Source: Ochrovirga pacifica (GTDB lineage Bacteria > Bacteroidota > Bacteroidia > Flavobacteriales > Flavobacteriaceae). Taken from it: a DNA stretch of 64,000 nucleotides. The first letter of the stretch is position 1. The number at the start of each line of letters is the position of its first letter. Position numbers and translations under genes: made by a program. Location: the NCBI RefSeq assembly GCF_000220525.1, contig NZ_AFPK01000029.1, positions 124,006 through 188,005 of the forward strand. Direction: 5' to 3'. Shown here one piece after another: positions 19,920 through 29,018 of this stretch. The notes beneath the pieces were generated by a model. It was not told the origin of the DNA, made no database searches, and saw only the letters and a program-made list of their open reading frames with translations.

Positions 19920-20453
19920 TTATTTTTTATCTAATAATTGTTTTAATTGATCCCATCTAGGATCTGTACTTTTTTCTTTGGACTCTTCTTTTGATTGTTT
20001 TTTTAACGATGCTTCTAACTCTTCGGCATCTGCTAATAAATTTCTCTCTACTTCTGGTTTTACTCTTTTTTGGGGCACGGACAATACAATTAGTTCATAG
20101 ATGTATTGCTGCACCTCTATTTGATAAGCTTCTTGTGGTAATATTAGCAAATCATCGTGCTCATCATTGTAAGCATCTCCAAACTTTACTACCAAAGACA
20201 GTTTCCCATTTACAGGCAAATCAAAATCATCACCTGTTACATCACAAGGAACTTTTACCGAACCATTTGCTTCAAAATCCAACTCTAACAATGTTGTTTT
20301 TTTATTTAACAACAGGGTTACATTAAAATCTGCATCTTGAAACTCATCGTATCCAAAAGCATCAAAGAACTTTTTATCAATCTGAAAATCAAACTGATGA
20401 ATTCCTTCTTTTAAACCAACAAAAGGTATTTTATACTCTTTAAACTGTCTCAT
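19920..20453 (-). CDS. DUF177 (YceD-like) protein
   Basis: This 177-residue protein belongs to the DUF177/YceD family, which is almost always encoded directly upstream of rpmF and is implicated in 23S rRNA or large-subunit assembly. Recognisable points are the VPCDVTGDDFDLPV segment near residues 67-80 and the acidic central region. The C-terminal tail is charged. Its stop lies 12 bases before rpmF. The molecular role in this phylum is not established. Confidence 0.88.
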   Translation of the reverse strand: MRQFKEYKIPFVGLKEGIHQFDFQIDKKFFDAFGYDEFQDADFNVTLLLNKKTTLLELDFEANGSVKVPCDVTGDDFDLPVNGKLSLVVKFGDAYNDEHDDLLILPQEAYQIEVQQYIYELIVLSVPQKRVKPEVERNLLADAEELEASLKKQSKEESKEKSTDPRWDQLKQLLDKK

Positions 20454-20526
20454 CTAAAAAACATCAATTTGAGCCTGCGAAGATATAAAACATTTCTTTT
20501 TAAACAAAGCTTAAACTTCTAATTTA

Positions 20527-21564
20527 TTATTTTTTAGGCTTTAGCGAATTTTTTGTCAATTCTTGGTACTGTTTTCTACTTCTACAAATAGCAATACCTT
20601 GCTCTAAAGCTTCTTTAAAAGAATCTGCATTGGCCAATCCTTTTCCTGTCAAATCAAAAGCAGTTCCATGGTCTGGAGATACTCTTACTTTCTCCAAACC
20701 TGCTGTAAAATTAACTCCTTTACCAAAAGACACCGCTTTAAAACCTACCAGTCCCTGATCATGATACATGGAAATAACTCCATCAAAATTAAGGTAGCTT
20801 TTGTTTCCAAAAAAGCCATCTGCTGCATAAGGCCCGTAGATTAACTTTCCTTGTTCTTGATACGATGTTAAAATAGGTTTTATCAGTTCATCATCTTCGG
20901 TACCTATAACGCCATGATCACCACAATGAGGATTGAGACCTAAAACGGCTATCTTGGGTCTAGCTATGGCAAAATCTTGTAACAGGGATTGATACATTAT
21001 ATCAACCTTTTTTTGGATTAATTCTGCATTTAGAGACTTGCTTACCTCCGACACAGGAATATGTCCTGTTACCAATCCTATTTTTAAGTCTTCTGACATT
21101 AAAATCATCAAACTTTCTCCTGCTATTTTAGATTCTAAATACTCTGTATGTCCAGGAAAATTAAAACTTTCAGACTGTATGTTTTCCTTACTAATGGGTG
21201 CAGTAAGCAACACATCTACTTGATTATTTTTTAAAGCTTCAGTAGCTGCTTCTAGTGATTGAAATGCTTTTTGTCCTGATACTTCTGTTGGGGTTCCTGG
21301 CTGAATATCTACAAACTCCGTCCATGCATTTACTATATTTAACTTTCCTTCTTGCAGTTTGGATGCATCCGAGGTTACATGTACTGGGTGGTTGTGCTTT
21401 AGCTCTTTTTTATAATAAGTTATTACTTTATCTGAAGCAAAAACTATGGGTGTACATAGCTCAAACATACGTTTGTCTTCAAAGGTTTTTAATATCAACT
21501 CTACTCCTATTCCATTCAAATCTCCTGTAGAAATTCCAACGCGAATTGTATCTATTTCTTGCAT
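20527..21564 (-). CDS. pdxA: 4-hydroxythreonine-4-phosphate dehydrogenase
   Basis: PdxA oxidises 4-phosphohydroxy-L-threonine in the pyridoxal 5'-phosphate pathway. The 345-residue protein has the start GISTGDLNGIGVE and the metal-ligand histidines in FPGHTEYL, LNPHCGDHGVIGTED and MYHDQGLVGFK, all typical of the family. It precedes the DUF177-rpmF pair by 73 bases on the same strand and is divergent from the riboflavin synthase gene, with a 53-base shared promoter region. The assignment is secure. Confidence 0.97.
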   Translation of the reverse strand: MQEIDTIRVGISTGDLNGIGVELILKTFEDKRMFELCTPIVFASDKVITYYKKELKHNHPVHVTSDASKLQEGKLNIVNAWTEFVDIQPGTPTEVSGQKAFQSLEAATEALKNNQVDVLLTAPISKENIQSESFNFPGHTEYLESKIAGESLMILMSEDLKIGLVTGHIPVSEVSKSLNAELIQKKVDIMYQSLLQDFAIARPKIAVLGLNPHCGDHGVIGTEDDELIKPILTSYQEQGKLIYGPYAADGFFGNKSYLNFDGVISMYHDQGLVGFKAVSFGKGVNFTAGLEKVRVSPDHGTAFDLTGKGLANADSFKEALEQGIAICRSRKQYQELTKNSLKPKK

Positions 21565-21617
21565 TATAATATTACTTTTGGGTTTTCAAAATTAGTCATT
21601 TAAAACAAATCCATATC

Positions 21618-22202
21618 ATGTTTACAGGAATTATTGAATCCAAAGGAATTGTAGCCAACCTTCGTAAAGAGAACACTAATTTACACATTACTGTAACATC
21701 AGATATAACGAGCGAGTTAAAAATTGATCAAAGTGTTGCTCACAATGGTGTTTGCCTCACAGTTGTTGCCATTGATCAAAATAACTATACCGTTACAGCC
21801 ATCGAAGAAACTTTAGAAAAAACCAATTTAAACGAATTAAAGGTAGGAGACGAAGTTAACTTAGAAAGAGCTATGAAGCTAGGCGATCGATTAGATGGAC
21901 ACATTGTTCAGGGACATGTAGATCAAGTAGCTACATGTACTCGTATAGAAAACAAAGACGGGAGTTACATTTTTAGTTTTGAGTACGATGCTAGCCTAAA
22001 CAATATTACTATAGAAAAAGGCTCTATTACAATTGATGGAACTAGCTTAACTGTAGTAAACTCTGGCAAGAATACTTTTAGTGTTGCTATTATACCATAC
22101 ACTTATGAGCACACTCGTTTTAAACATTACCAATCAGGAACTATTGTGAATCTTGAATTTGATGTGATTGGGAAGTATGTAGCTAAAATTACAACATTGT
22201 AA
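21618..22202 (+). CDS. ribE: Riboflavin synthase, alpha subunit
   Basis: Riboflavin synthase dismutates two 6,7-dimethyl-8-ribityllumazine molecules to riboflavin. The 194-residue protein starts MFTGIIESKG and consists of two repeated lumazine-binding domains; the NGVCLTV and DGTSLTVV motifs occur in the first and second. It is a single gene divergent from pdxA and closed by a terminator. No FMN riboswitch is seen in the short 53-base upstream region. Confidence 0.97.
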   Translation: MFTGIIESKGIVANLRKENTNLHITVTSDITSELKIDQSVAHNGVCLTVVAIDQNNYTVTAIEETLEKTNLNELKVGDEVNLERAMKLGDRLDGHIVQGHVDQVATCTRIENKDGSYIFSFEYDASLNNITIEKGSITIDGTSLTVVNSGKNTFSVAIIPYTYEHTRFKHYQSGTIVNLEFDVIGKYVAKITTL

Positions 22203-22214
22203 AATTTTAAACCA

Positions 22215-22256
22215 TAAAAAAACCGAGGTAGTCACTGTAACTATCCTCGGTTTTTA
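22215..22256. terminator. Bidirectional terminator between ribE and the GT2 gene
   Basis: The arms AACCGAGG and CCTCGGTT, with an inner TAG/CTA pairing, are flanked by A6 on the left and T5 on the right. The hairpin can end transcription from both convergent genes. Confidence 0.9.
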
Positions 22257-22273
22257 TTGAATAAAAATGAAAA

Positions 22274-23041
22274 TTAATTTGCTGAAAACACTACTGATGT
22301 TGTTGGTTTTAAGATGCTGTATGCAACCCAAATGCTAAGTAATTTGTATGGAATTTGAATGGCATCTTTCATTCCTAATTTAGAATCGTCCATGTGTACC
22401 CATCTTGTTAAAGGTTGTTCGTGCATTTTATGCATTACCTCCGAAGATCCGTAGAATTTTTTTAATCGGATAAAAATCTCTACATCAAACAACCAACGAG
22501 TTAAGAATTTCTCTGCATAAGCAACTCCTATAATCTCTTTTCTAAATACTTTTGCTCCACACTGCGTATCTTCTATTGGCAACCCTAAGATTAAGAAAAC
22601 AATACTTTTTACTATTTTAGAAAAAACGTTGCGGAAAAAATTTCTTTTGATTTCTCCTTCTCCCTTTCCTCTTGATCCGTATACAAAAGTCAAATCGTCG
22701 TTTTTCTTTAAGGTAGTTACCAAGCTCTTAAAGTCCTCAAAATCTGTACTTAAATCAGCATCAATAAATCCGATAAACTCTATAGAATCATCTTGGCTTA
22801 ACACCTTTACTCCTGTTCGTACTGCGGCTGCTTTTCCTGCGTTGATTTTTACATCGACCACACTAATATTTTCTGGTGATTGAGCAGCTACAGATTCTAA
22901 AACTTCTAAAGTATGATCTGCACTTCCATCGTTTACAAAACAAACATGGTAATCTGCATGAGACTTTGCAAAGTTTACAAAAGCTTCTTGGTTTAATCTT
23001 GTCGCTTCGTTGTAGCATGGGATGATGATTCCAGTTTTCAT
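22274..23041 (-). CDS. Family 2 glycosyltransferase (dolichyl-phosphate glucosyltransferase-like)
   Basis: This 255-residue protein has the GT-A fold of family 2 glycosyltransferases. It shows IIPCYNEATRL at the start, NDGSADHT for nucleotide-sugar binding, the metal-binding IDADLSTDF, and DTQCGAKVFRKE, the pattern of ALG5/DPM1-like enzymes. It probably moves a sugar from a nucleotide donor to a polyprenyl phosphate at the inner membrane. No transmembrane anchor is obvious beyond a hydrophobic stretch near residues 142-156. It is divergent from the large PTPS-related membrane protein gene and probably belongs to the same glycan locus. Confidence 0.88.
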   Translation of the reverse strand: MKTGIIIPCYNEATRLNQEAFVNFAKSHADYHVCFVNDGSADHTLEVLESVAAQSPENISVVDVKINAGKAAAVRTGVKVLSQDDSIEFIGFIDADLSTDFEDFKSLVTTLKKNDDLTFVYGSRGKGEGEIKRNFFRNVFSKIVKSIVFLILGLPIEDTQCGAKVFRKEIIGVAYAEKFLTRWLFDVEIFIRLKKFYGSSEVMHKMHEQPLTRWVHMDDSKLGMKDAIQIPYKLLSIWVAYSILKPTTSVVFSAN

Positions 23042-23075
23042 AATATTTAGGGTTTGTTGGTTACTAATTACACTT

Positions 23076-23083
23076 CAAAGGTA
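23076..23083 (-). promoter_or_regulatory. Candidate -7 element of the GT2 gene
   Basis: On the minus strand TACCTTTG fits TAnnTTTG and lies about 35 bases before the GT2 ATG. I do not see a clear -33 TTTG at the expected distance. Confidence 0.45.
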
Positions 23084-23156
23084 CGTTCGCAATCACCCTA
23101 TTTTTCAGCTTTTTAGACTAGACAACCTCCTCTTTAGACCAATATTAAACTTAAAA

Positions 23157-23174
23157 CGATAAAACCTTTTATCG
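23157..23174. repeat. 18-base perfect inverted repeat in the GT2 / membrane protein promoter region
   Basis: Arms CGATAAAA and TTTTATCG are separated by two bases, and a further ATAAAA follows immediately, giving an overlapping palindrome centred at 23173-23174. It lies between the two divergent genes of the glycan locus, about 50 bases upstream of the 23226 start, where an operator could act on both. No regulator is assigned. Confidence 0.55.
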
Positions 23175-23225
23175 ATAAAAACAATATTCTATATTTAGAT
23201 GAACGGTTAGACGAATGGATTTTTA

Positions 23226-26200
23226 ATGAAACAAAGCACCAACAAATACTTAATTACAGCACTCTTAATTGGTTTGATCTTTCATGGGGCTGCCATGTTT
23301 TTTACTATTGAGAAAACTTACGATGCGTTAATTCACTTATTTTTTGCGGAGCATTACGCCAACAGTTGGTTTGAGCCTTGGAATTTTAAATGGTACACAG
23401 GTTTTACAGTTATGAGCTATCCGCCATTAGTACATCAAAGCATAGCATTGCTTTCTTACATAGGTGGTTTTAAATTTGGTTTGTTTACCGTTACGTTAAT
23501 TGCTGTTGTTTTATTTGTTACGGGTGCGTACCGATTTTCTTTATTGATTACTGCCAACAGATCTTCAGCAGGGTTTGCTGCCATTATCGCTACCTTATCT
23601 TCTACATTTATAGAAACGCTACATATTTTTGGGCAACTCCCTAGTATTGTAGGAATTTCTATCCTACTTCACTCCCTACCTGAAATCTATTTGTGGCTAA
23701 AAAAAGGGAGAATTAAATATTTTTTCACATCTACCTCATTAATTGCTGTTACGGTAACCTCACACCATGTAACTCCTATTTTTGGAATGGTCTTTTTTAT
23801 TTTTCCGTTAATCGGAACTACGATTATAGACTATGCTGCAGAAAAAAAAGGATCTGTGATGAAAATAAATTTTTGGGATTTTTTAATAGGATTCAAAACT
23901 TTGTTTCCAAGAATTATCTCTTTTGGACTTACTTCATTATTTATCATTATATTCTGTATGCTCCCATACTGGATCAATTCTAAAAATAATCCTATAACCC
24001 AAGTTCCCATTCCGCATGGATCTAGAGACAATTTTTTAGAAATAACCTCATCTGGTCTTGCTTTTTTTCTAATACCATGGGGAGCCGTATTGTTTTTATT
24101 GCCTTACATTTTTTACAGGTATTATAGTAAAAGATACATTTGCTTTGGTTTGTCTATTTCTATGTTAACCTTATTGGGTACCGGAGGCACCACTCCACTC
24201 CCTAAAATGATTCTAGGTGCCAACGCTTTTAACATACTTACTTTAGATAGATTTACTTTATGGGCAGCCATCATGTCCATCCCTTTGATTGGTGAATTTA
24301 TTTATCGATTTACACTTACCGATATTAAGGAGCTATTTCAAAAAAAACTAGGTTCTATCTACCATCGATTTGCTGGTGCATTTCTAGCCTTGTGTTTTTT
24401 GGCCATGGCAATTTTTACCATTAGTCTTGGTTATTTTAGACCTACCCAACCCAAAAAAATAAAAATGCTGCCCATTATTAATTTTTTAAACCAAGATCAT
24501 CACGATCAGTGGAGGTATTTAACCCTTGGGTTTGGAGATCAAATGGCTTGGCTATCAACCAACACAAAAGCATTAACAGTAGATGGAAACTATCATTCTG
24601 CTAGAAGATTGCCCGAACTAACCACCCGAGCTGTTGAACGTTTAGAAAATTCTAAATTTCTTGGAATTGAAGGAATTGGTTCTTTGCAGCAATTTTTAAC
24701 AGTTCCTGACAAATACAACCTAAAGTATGTGTTTTCTAACGATAAATTTTACGACCCTTTGTTGTATTTCTGTGGATGGCAACGTTTAAGGCAGTTAGAC
24801 AATGGAGTTATGGTTTGGGAAAAACTCAACGTTCCTCCCTTAAGTGTTATTTTACCAAGATTAGATGTTGCTACTTGGCAAAAAATACATTGGGGAACAG
24901 TTCCTGTAAGTACTGTAATATTCGCCTTGCTTCTAAATATACGATCGGTATTAACACGAACCTTAAAAACTAAAAAAACAAGCAACAACGAATATCTCAA
25001 AGAAGAATATGTTGCTCGTAAAATTCCTTGGTTCTTAATTGTATTTAAACACCTTTGGGCTGTTCTAATTATTATTATTTCTTTTTATGCTTGCTATGTT
25101 TTTTATATTAAAAACGACTCACAAAAAAATCCAGAAAATGCCATTTTAACTTATTACGATGCCTTGGACTTTAAACGATTTGAAAAAGCACACAGCCTAC
25201 TAAATCCAGAACACAAAATTTCTATAGCTCAGTACATGTTGCAAATTGCTGTTACCGATGGATTGTACAGTTCCTATGCTAAGTTAGATAGCATACACAT
25301 TACAACCTTAAAACAAACCGACTCTACCGCCACTGTTAGAGTAAAAACAGAATGGATTACTTCTTTGCAAAAAATTAAAGACAGTTGCATTCATACCTTG
25401 TCAAAAAAGAAACATCAATGGTATGTAAACCCCGAAGAACAAAGTAAAGATTTACCTCCTGATCAGTTGTTTGTAGAAAACAAACCTATTTTTTTCAACC
25501 AAGGAAGAAGAAGGGTTACTACAGAACAAACTTATCACGAAGATGTTTTAAAACAACCTGTATTAGAAATTTTAAACGCCAAACTTATCAAACACAATAA
25601 CCGATATTCTATAATTGGAGAAGTACAAAACATAGACAATGTTCCTGCCGATGTAGTGCTAAAAGGAACACTTTACAATATTTTTGATGAAGAAGTTGCC
25701 ACTTACAATGCAAAAGACCAAACTAAGCACAAGCTAATGCCCAAAGAAACATCTTCTTTTAAAATTGATTTTGAAGGAACTGCATGGGTTAACTTAGACG
25801 AAAAAGCTCCAGCTACTTTTGATCCTGATTTATTTACAGAGATAGACACCACTAAAGTACCTGTTAAGTTTAACCTACAAGCTACAGGAAACGTTTCTGG
25901 TTCTGATTTGTATAAAAAAGTAGCCATTTCTGATTTAAAAATAACCGATCAACTAATTTCTGGAACTTTATTCAATGCAGGTACAGCACAATCAACCATA
26001 CCTCAAATTCTTATTTCTTATTACGATGAACATCAAAACATATGCTTTGTAGAGGATTATTATTTAACCGAAGGAATTAGACAACAACGAAAAGCTTTTT
26101 TCTCTTACAATATCAATCAAAAAGAAGCAGAACTTATTAACCATGATATGAAAAACTGTTTTGTAAACGGACTTCCTAACAAATCAATTGTACAAAGCAT

Positions 26201-26309
26201 CCAAAAATACAGAGGAATTTCAACAAACCTACATCTACAAAAAATACAACACCCAATATACAAGTACGCAAAAATTGAAGTAAACAACTATACAGGTGTT
26301 CCTTATTAA
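23226..26309 (+). CDS. Large PTPS-related-type integral membrane protein
   Basis: This 1027-residue protein begins with about ten membrane helices (residues 1-400). Its start (KTYDALIHLFFAEHYANSW) resembles the 6-pyruvoyl-tetrahydropterin-synthase-related membrane family (PF10131), which has a GT-C-like layout with acidic residues in the first external loop. A soluble region follows to about 555, then one or two more helices (near 556-572 and 603-630). Next comes an NTF2-like domain (about 634-735) and two beta-rich domains of FxLYD type (about 777-855 and 896-963). Its position among glycosyltransferases, a hydrolase and a flippase suggests a role in glycan polymerisation or transfer; that is inference. 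It is two bases from the next gene. Confidence 0.75.
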   Translation: MKQSTNKYLITALLIGLIFHGAAMFFTIEKTYDALIHLFFAEHYANSWFEPWNFKWYTGFTVMSYPPLVHQSIALLSYIGGFKFGLFTVTLIAVVLFVTGAYRFSLLITANRSSAGFAAIIATLSSTFIETLHIFGQLPSIVGISILLHSLPEIYLWLKKGRIKYFFTSTSLIAVTVTSHHVTPIFGMVFFIFPLIGTTIIDYAAEKKGSVMKINFWDFLIGFKTLFPRIISFGLTSLFIIIFCMLPYWINSKNNPITQVPIPHGSRDNFLEITSSGLAFFLIPWGAVLFLLPYIFYRYYSKRYICFGLSISMLTLLGTGGTTPLPKMILGANAFNILTLDRFTLWAAIMSIPLIGEFIYRFTLTDIKELFQKKLGSIYHRFAGAFLALCFLAMAIFTISLGYFRPTQPKKIKMLPIINFLNQDHHDQWRYLTLGFGDQMAWLSTNTKALTVDGNYHSARRLPELTTRAVERLENSKFLGIEGIGSLQQFLTVPDKYNLKYVFSNDKFYDPLLYFCGWQRLRQLDNGVMVWEKLNVPPLSVILPRLDVATWQKIHWGTVPVSTVIFALLLNIRSVLTRTLKTKKTSNNEYLKEEYVARKIPWFLIVFKHLWAVLIIIISFYACYVFYIKNDSQKNPENAILTYYDALDFKRFEKAHSLLNPEHKISIAQYMLQIAVTDGLYSSYAKLDSIHITTLKQTDSTATVRVKTEWITSLQKIKDSCIHTLSKKKHQWYVNPEEQSKDLPPDQLFVENKPIFFNQGRRRVTTEQTYHEDVLKQPVLEILNAKLIKHNNRYSIIGEVQNIDNVPADVVLKGTLYNIFDEEVATYNAKDQTKHKLMPKETSSFKIDFEGTAWVNLDEKAPATFDPDLFTEIDTTKVPVKFNLQATGNVSGSDLYKKVAISDLKITDQLISGTLFNAGTAQSTIPQILISYYDEHQNICFVEDYYLTEGIRQQRKAFFSYNINQKEAELINHDMKNCFVNGLPNKSIVQSIQKYRGISTNLHLQKIQHPIYKYAKIEVNNYTGVPY

Positions 26310-26311
26310 TC

Positions 26312-27508
26312 ATGAAGTTTATTTTACGTTACATATTGTTCTTTTTTTTATTTAGCAGTACCGCTTATACACAGCAGATACAGCTTCTTTCTCCGCAACA
26401 AACCTATGTGGCTGGAAGCAACATTACACTAAAGTTTAAAAATCTAAAGAACACTTCTGCTCGTCTGTACATCAGCAACAGTTATGCTAATACAATAGTA
26501 GCTCCTACTGTAATCAACACTATGACTACCTATGCTCTTCCCAGCTTTATTACTAAAAAATCAGGATGGCTGTATTGGCGACTACAGACAGACCAACAAA
26601 CTATTGAAGGAAATTTAAAAATTCTTCCTGTTCAATTTACACATAAAATTGAGACTTATTTAGGTCCGCCTAGTATTGTTGTAGGTTTTGATGACAAGTC
26701 TATGTTAGTTACCATTCCATCCGACAGCCTTAACAATCCACTACTTCCCAACACAGCGGTAACAATTAAAAAAAGACTGCACAATCGTTTAGATTCTACA
26801 AACGTAAAAACAGACGGAATGATTGCTTATAAATACATTTACGGAAGTACCAAAGCGGGTAGAGCTTTATTAAGTGCCGAATGTCTTAACTTGACATCTA
26901 AAGAAATGAGTTTGGAAATTTTACCTGCTCCTCCTGTTGATTTTACTATTTCTTACCAAAGGGTTCACGAATATGCAGATGGAAACCAAATTACCAATTT
27001 TGAAACCGAGCCAATAACAGACCTATATGGCAATACAATTGCCGATGGAACGTTGGTAAACTTTAGCATAAAAAACAAAAGCGGAGTTTTGCTACAAACA
27101 CAAGCACCGACTATAAATGGAGTAGCCAATAGTCAATTAATACATCCAGACCATGAAGATTTATGGAATGTAAAGGCTTTTGTTGATGGCTTTAGTCAAA
27201 GTAATTTGCTAGAAATTCCATTTAAAAAGGCAATTGAGGATTTTAAAGCAATTTATCATCCTCATAAAAAATCTGTGACTGTAGGACCTTTTAAAAGCTT
27301 TATGAATCAAGTTTTGCCCGACGGATTGATTGTTCACTTGACATTATCTCACAAAAATCAACTTTTAAAAACCTTTACCCAACAATCTGAAAAAGGATTT
27401 GTTACTTTTAATCTAAAAAATTTTGTTGGCCCCAATAAACAATACAACATCCGTATAGAAACTGCGGAACTAGTAAAACATTTAGAGATTGAAACCTATG
27501 ACAATTAG
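26312..27508 (+). CDS. Secreted Ig-like (invasin/Big_1-like) protein
   Basis: This 398-residue protein has a signal peptide (cleavage probably after residue 20-21, before QQIQLLSP) and then appears all-beta. One segment, TDLYGNTIADGTLVNFSI near residues 236-253, looks like a bacterial Ig-like domain of the invasin/Big_1 type. There is no lipobox cysteine and no sorting domain, so it is probably periplasmic. It starts two bases after the giant membrane protein gene and overlaps the GH5-like gene by 11 bases, so the three are co-transcribed. It may bind or guide a glycan chain. The function is unknown. Confidence 0.7.
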   Translation: MKFILRYILFFFLFSSTAYTQQIQLLSPQQTYVAGSNITLKFKNLKNTSARLYISNSYANTIVAPTVINTMTTYALPSFITKKSGWLYWRLQTDQQTIEGNLKILPVQFTHKIETYLGPPSIVVGFDDKSMLVTIPSDSLNNPLLPNTAVTIKKRLHNRLDSTNVKTDGMIAYKYIYGSTKAGRALLSAECLNLTSKEMSLEILPAPPVDFTISYQRVHEYADGNQITNFETEPITDLYGNTIADGTLVNFSIKNKSGVLLQTQAPTINGVANSQLIHPDHEDLWNVKAFVDGFSQSNLLEIPFKKAIEDFKAIYHPHKKSVTVGPFKSFMNQVLPDGLIVHLTLSHKNQLLKTFTQQSEKGFVTFNLKNFVGPNKQYNIRIETAELVKHLEIETYDN

Positions 27509-29018
27509 CCTTCATAAAAACGCCATAAAAGCCTTGTTAGTTTTAAGTTACATTAGCCTATCTATGGTAATTGTAGTAGGGTTAAGTGCAGTGCTTACCT
27601 ACCTAAATACTGGAGCAGATAGGAATATTATGCTACATAATAAAATCCACGAAACCATCCATTACCAACCCACTATTCAATGGAACACTGAGCACAACTT
27701 AGGAAGAGCAATGGATGATTTTACCCTACAAAAAATTGAAAAAGATTATTTAAACGCATGGTATGTAAAACACATTGCTTTTTATAAAAACACCTCTAAA
27801 GGACTAAAAGATTATTATACCAAGAGTGCTTTACAAACTTTATTGTCTGGTATTGAGTTCAACCAACAAAACAATATTCACATCAATGCAACGACTTTAA
27901 ACCACCATACAACTCTAGATTTTTTTAGTGAAGACGGACAGCTTGTCGTATTAACAGATCACAACGTAAAGGAATTTAAGCAAGTTTATACTGATAACCA
28001 AATTCAGACCAACACTACAGAAATTAACACCTATAAAGTTCTACTGCTTTTAGAAGATGCTTTTTGGAGAATTAGACACATTGTAAAAGTACAACCCACC
28101 CAACAGCATATAAGTCAGCATCCAACTGTAAAAATAGATTACAATATAAAGGGGATTAATTACTACCCACAAAATACTCCTTGGGACATGTTTGGTGATG
28201 AATTTGATCCAAAAATTATTGCTAAAGATTTTGATATTATTCGACAAGCAGGCTTAAATACCATCCGTATTTTTATACAATATGAAGATTTTGGAAAATC
28301 CGAAGTCCTTTCTGATAAAATTAAAAAACTACAAACGGTATTAAATCTTGCCGATCAAAAGCAGTTAAAAGTAATTCCTACTTTGTTTGATTTTTATGGA
28401 AATTACGATGTATTGGACTGGACACTAAACAACAAACATGCAAAAACAATTGTTAAAGCCTGTAAAGACTATAGTGCTCTATTGGCTTGGGATATTAAAA
28501 ACGAACCCAATCTAGATTTTGAATCTAGAGGAAAAGAACGTGTTTTGGCGTGGTTGGCACAAATGATTGCTGTGGTAAAAAATGAAGACTCTGTTCATCC
28601 AGTAACCATTGGATGGTCTAATGTAAAAAGTGCTACTCTTTTAGCAGACAAGGTAGATTTGGTAACTTTTCATTACTACGAAGATTTAAACTCACTAGCC
28701 ACAAAACACCAACAGTTACAAAAAGAAATTCCCCATAAAAAAATAATTTTAGGGGAATTTGGTCTTTCTTCTTATCGTGGTTTGTGGAATCCTTTAGGAC
28801 ATTCTGAAACAGACCAAGCAGAGTACCACAAAAAATTTCAGGAAATAGCCCAACAAAATGGTATTGATTTTCTTTCTTGGACTTTGTACGATTTCACCAA
28901 AGTTCCTAGTTCGGTTGTAGGAAAACTTCCTTGGCGAAAACATCAGCAAAAACATTTTGGTTTTATTGACAAAAACAAAAAACAAAAAAAATCATTTCAA
29001 TACATTGCTAAACCTTAG
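27498..29018 (+). CDS. Membrane-anchored GH5-like glycoside hydrolase with NTF2-like domain
   Basis: This protein has 506 residues from the ATG at 27498; a TTG three codons upstream is less likely. It has one membrane helix (about residues 11-36), an NTF2-like domain (about 75-200), and a TIM-barrel glycosidase domain of the GH5/clan GH-A type (about 215-506). The acid/base is probably Glu336 in KNEPN and the nucleophile Glu420 in ILGEFG. The enzyme should face the periplasm. Polysaccharide export loci often contain a glycosidase that trims or releases the polymer, which would suit this context. The linkage cut cannot be deduced. The stop codon overlaps the stop of the convergent GT4 gene by four bases. 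Confidence 0.82.
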   Translation: MTISLHKNAIKALLVLSYISLSMVIVVGLSAVLTYLNTGADRNIMLHNKIHETIHYQPTIQWNTEHNLGRAMDDFTLQKIEKDYLNAWYVKHIAFYKNTSKGLKDYYTKSALQTLLSGIEFNQQNNIHINATTLNHHTTLDFFSEDGQLVVLTDHNVKEFKQVYTDNQIQTNTTEINTYKVLLLLEDAFWRIRHIVKVQPTQQHISQHPTVKIDYNIKGINYYPQNTPWDMFGDEFDPKIIAKDFDIIRQAGLNTIRIFIQYEDFGKSEVLSDKIKKLQTVLNLADQKQLKVIPTLFDFYGNYDVLDWTLNNKHAKTIVKACKDYSALLAWDIKNEPNLDFESRGKERVLAWLAQMIAVVKNEDSVHPVTIGWSNVKSATLLADKVDLVTFHYYEDLNSLATKHQQLQKEIPHKKIILGEFGLSSYRGLWNPLGHSETDQAEYHKKFQEIAQQNGIDFLSWTLYDFTKVPSSVVGKLPWRKHQQKHFGFIDKNKKQKKSFQYIAKP

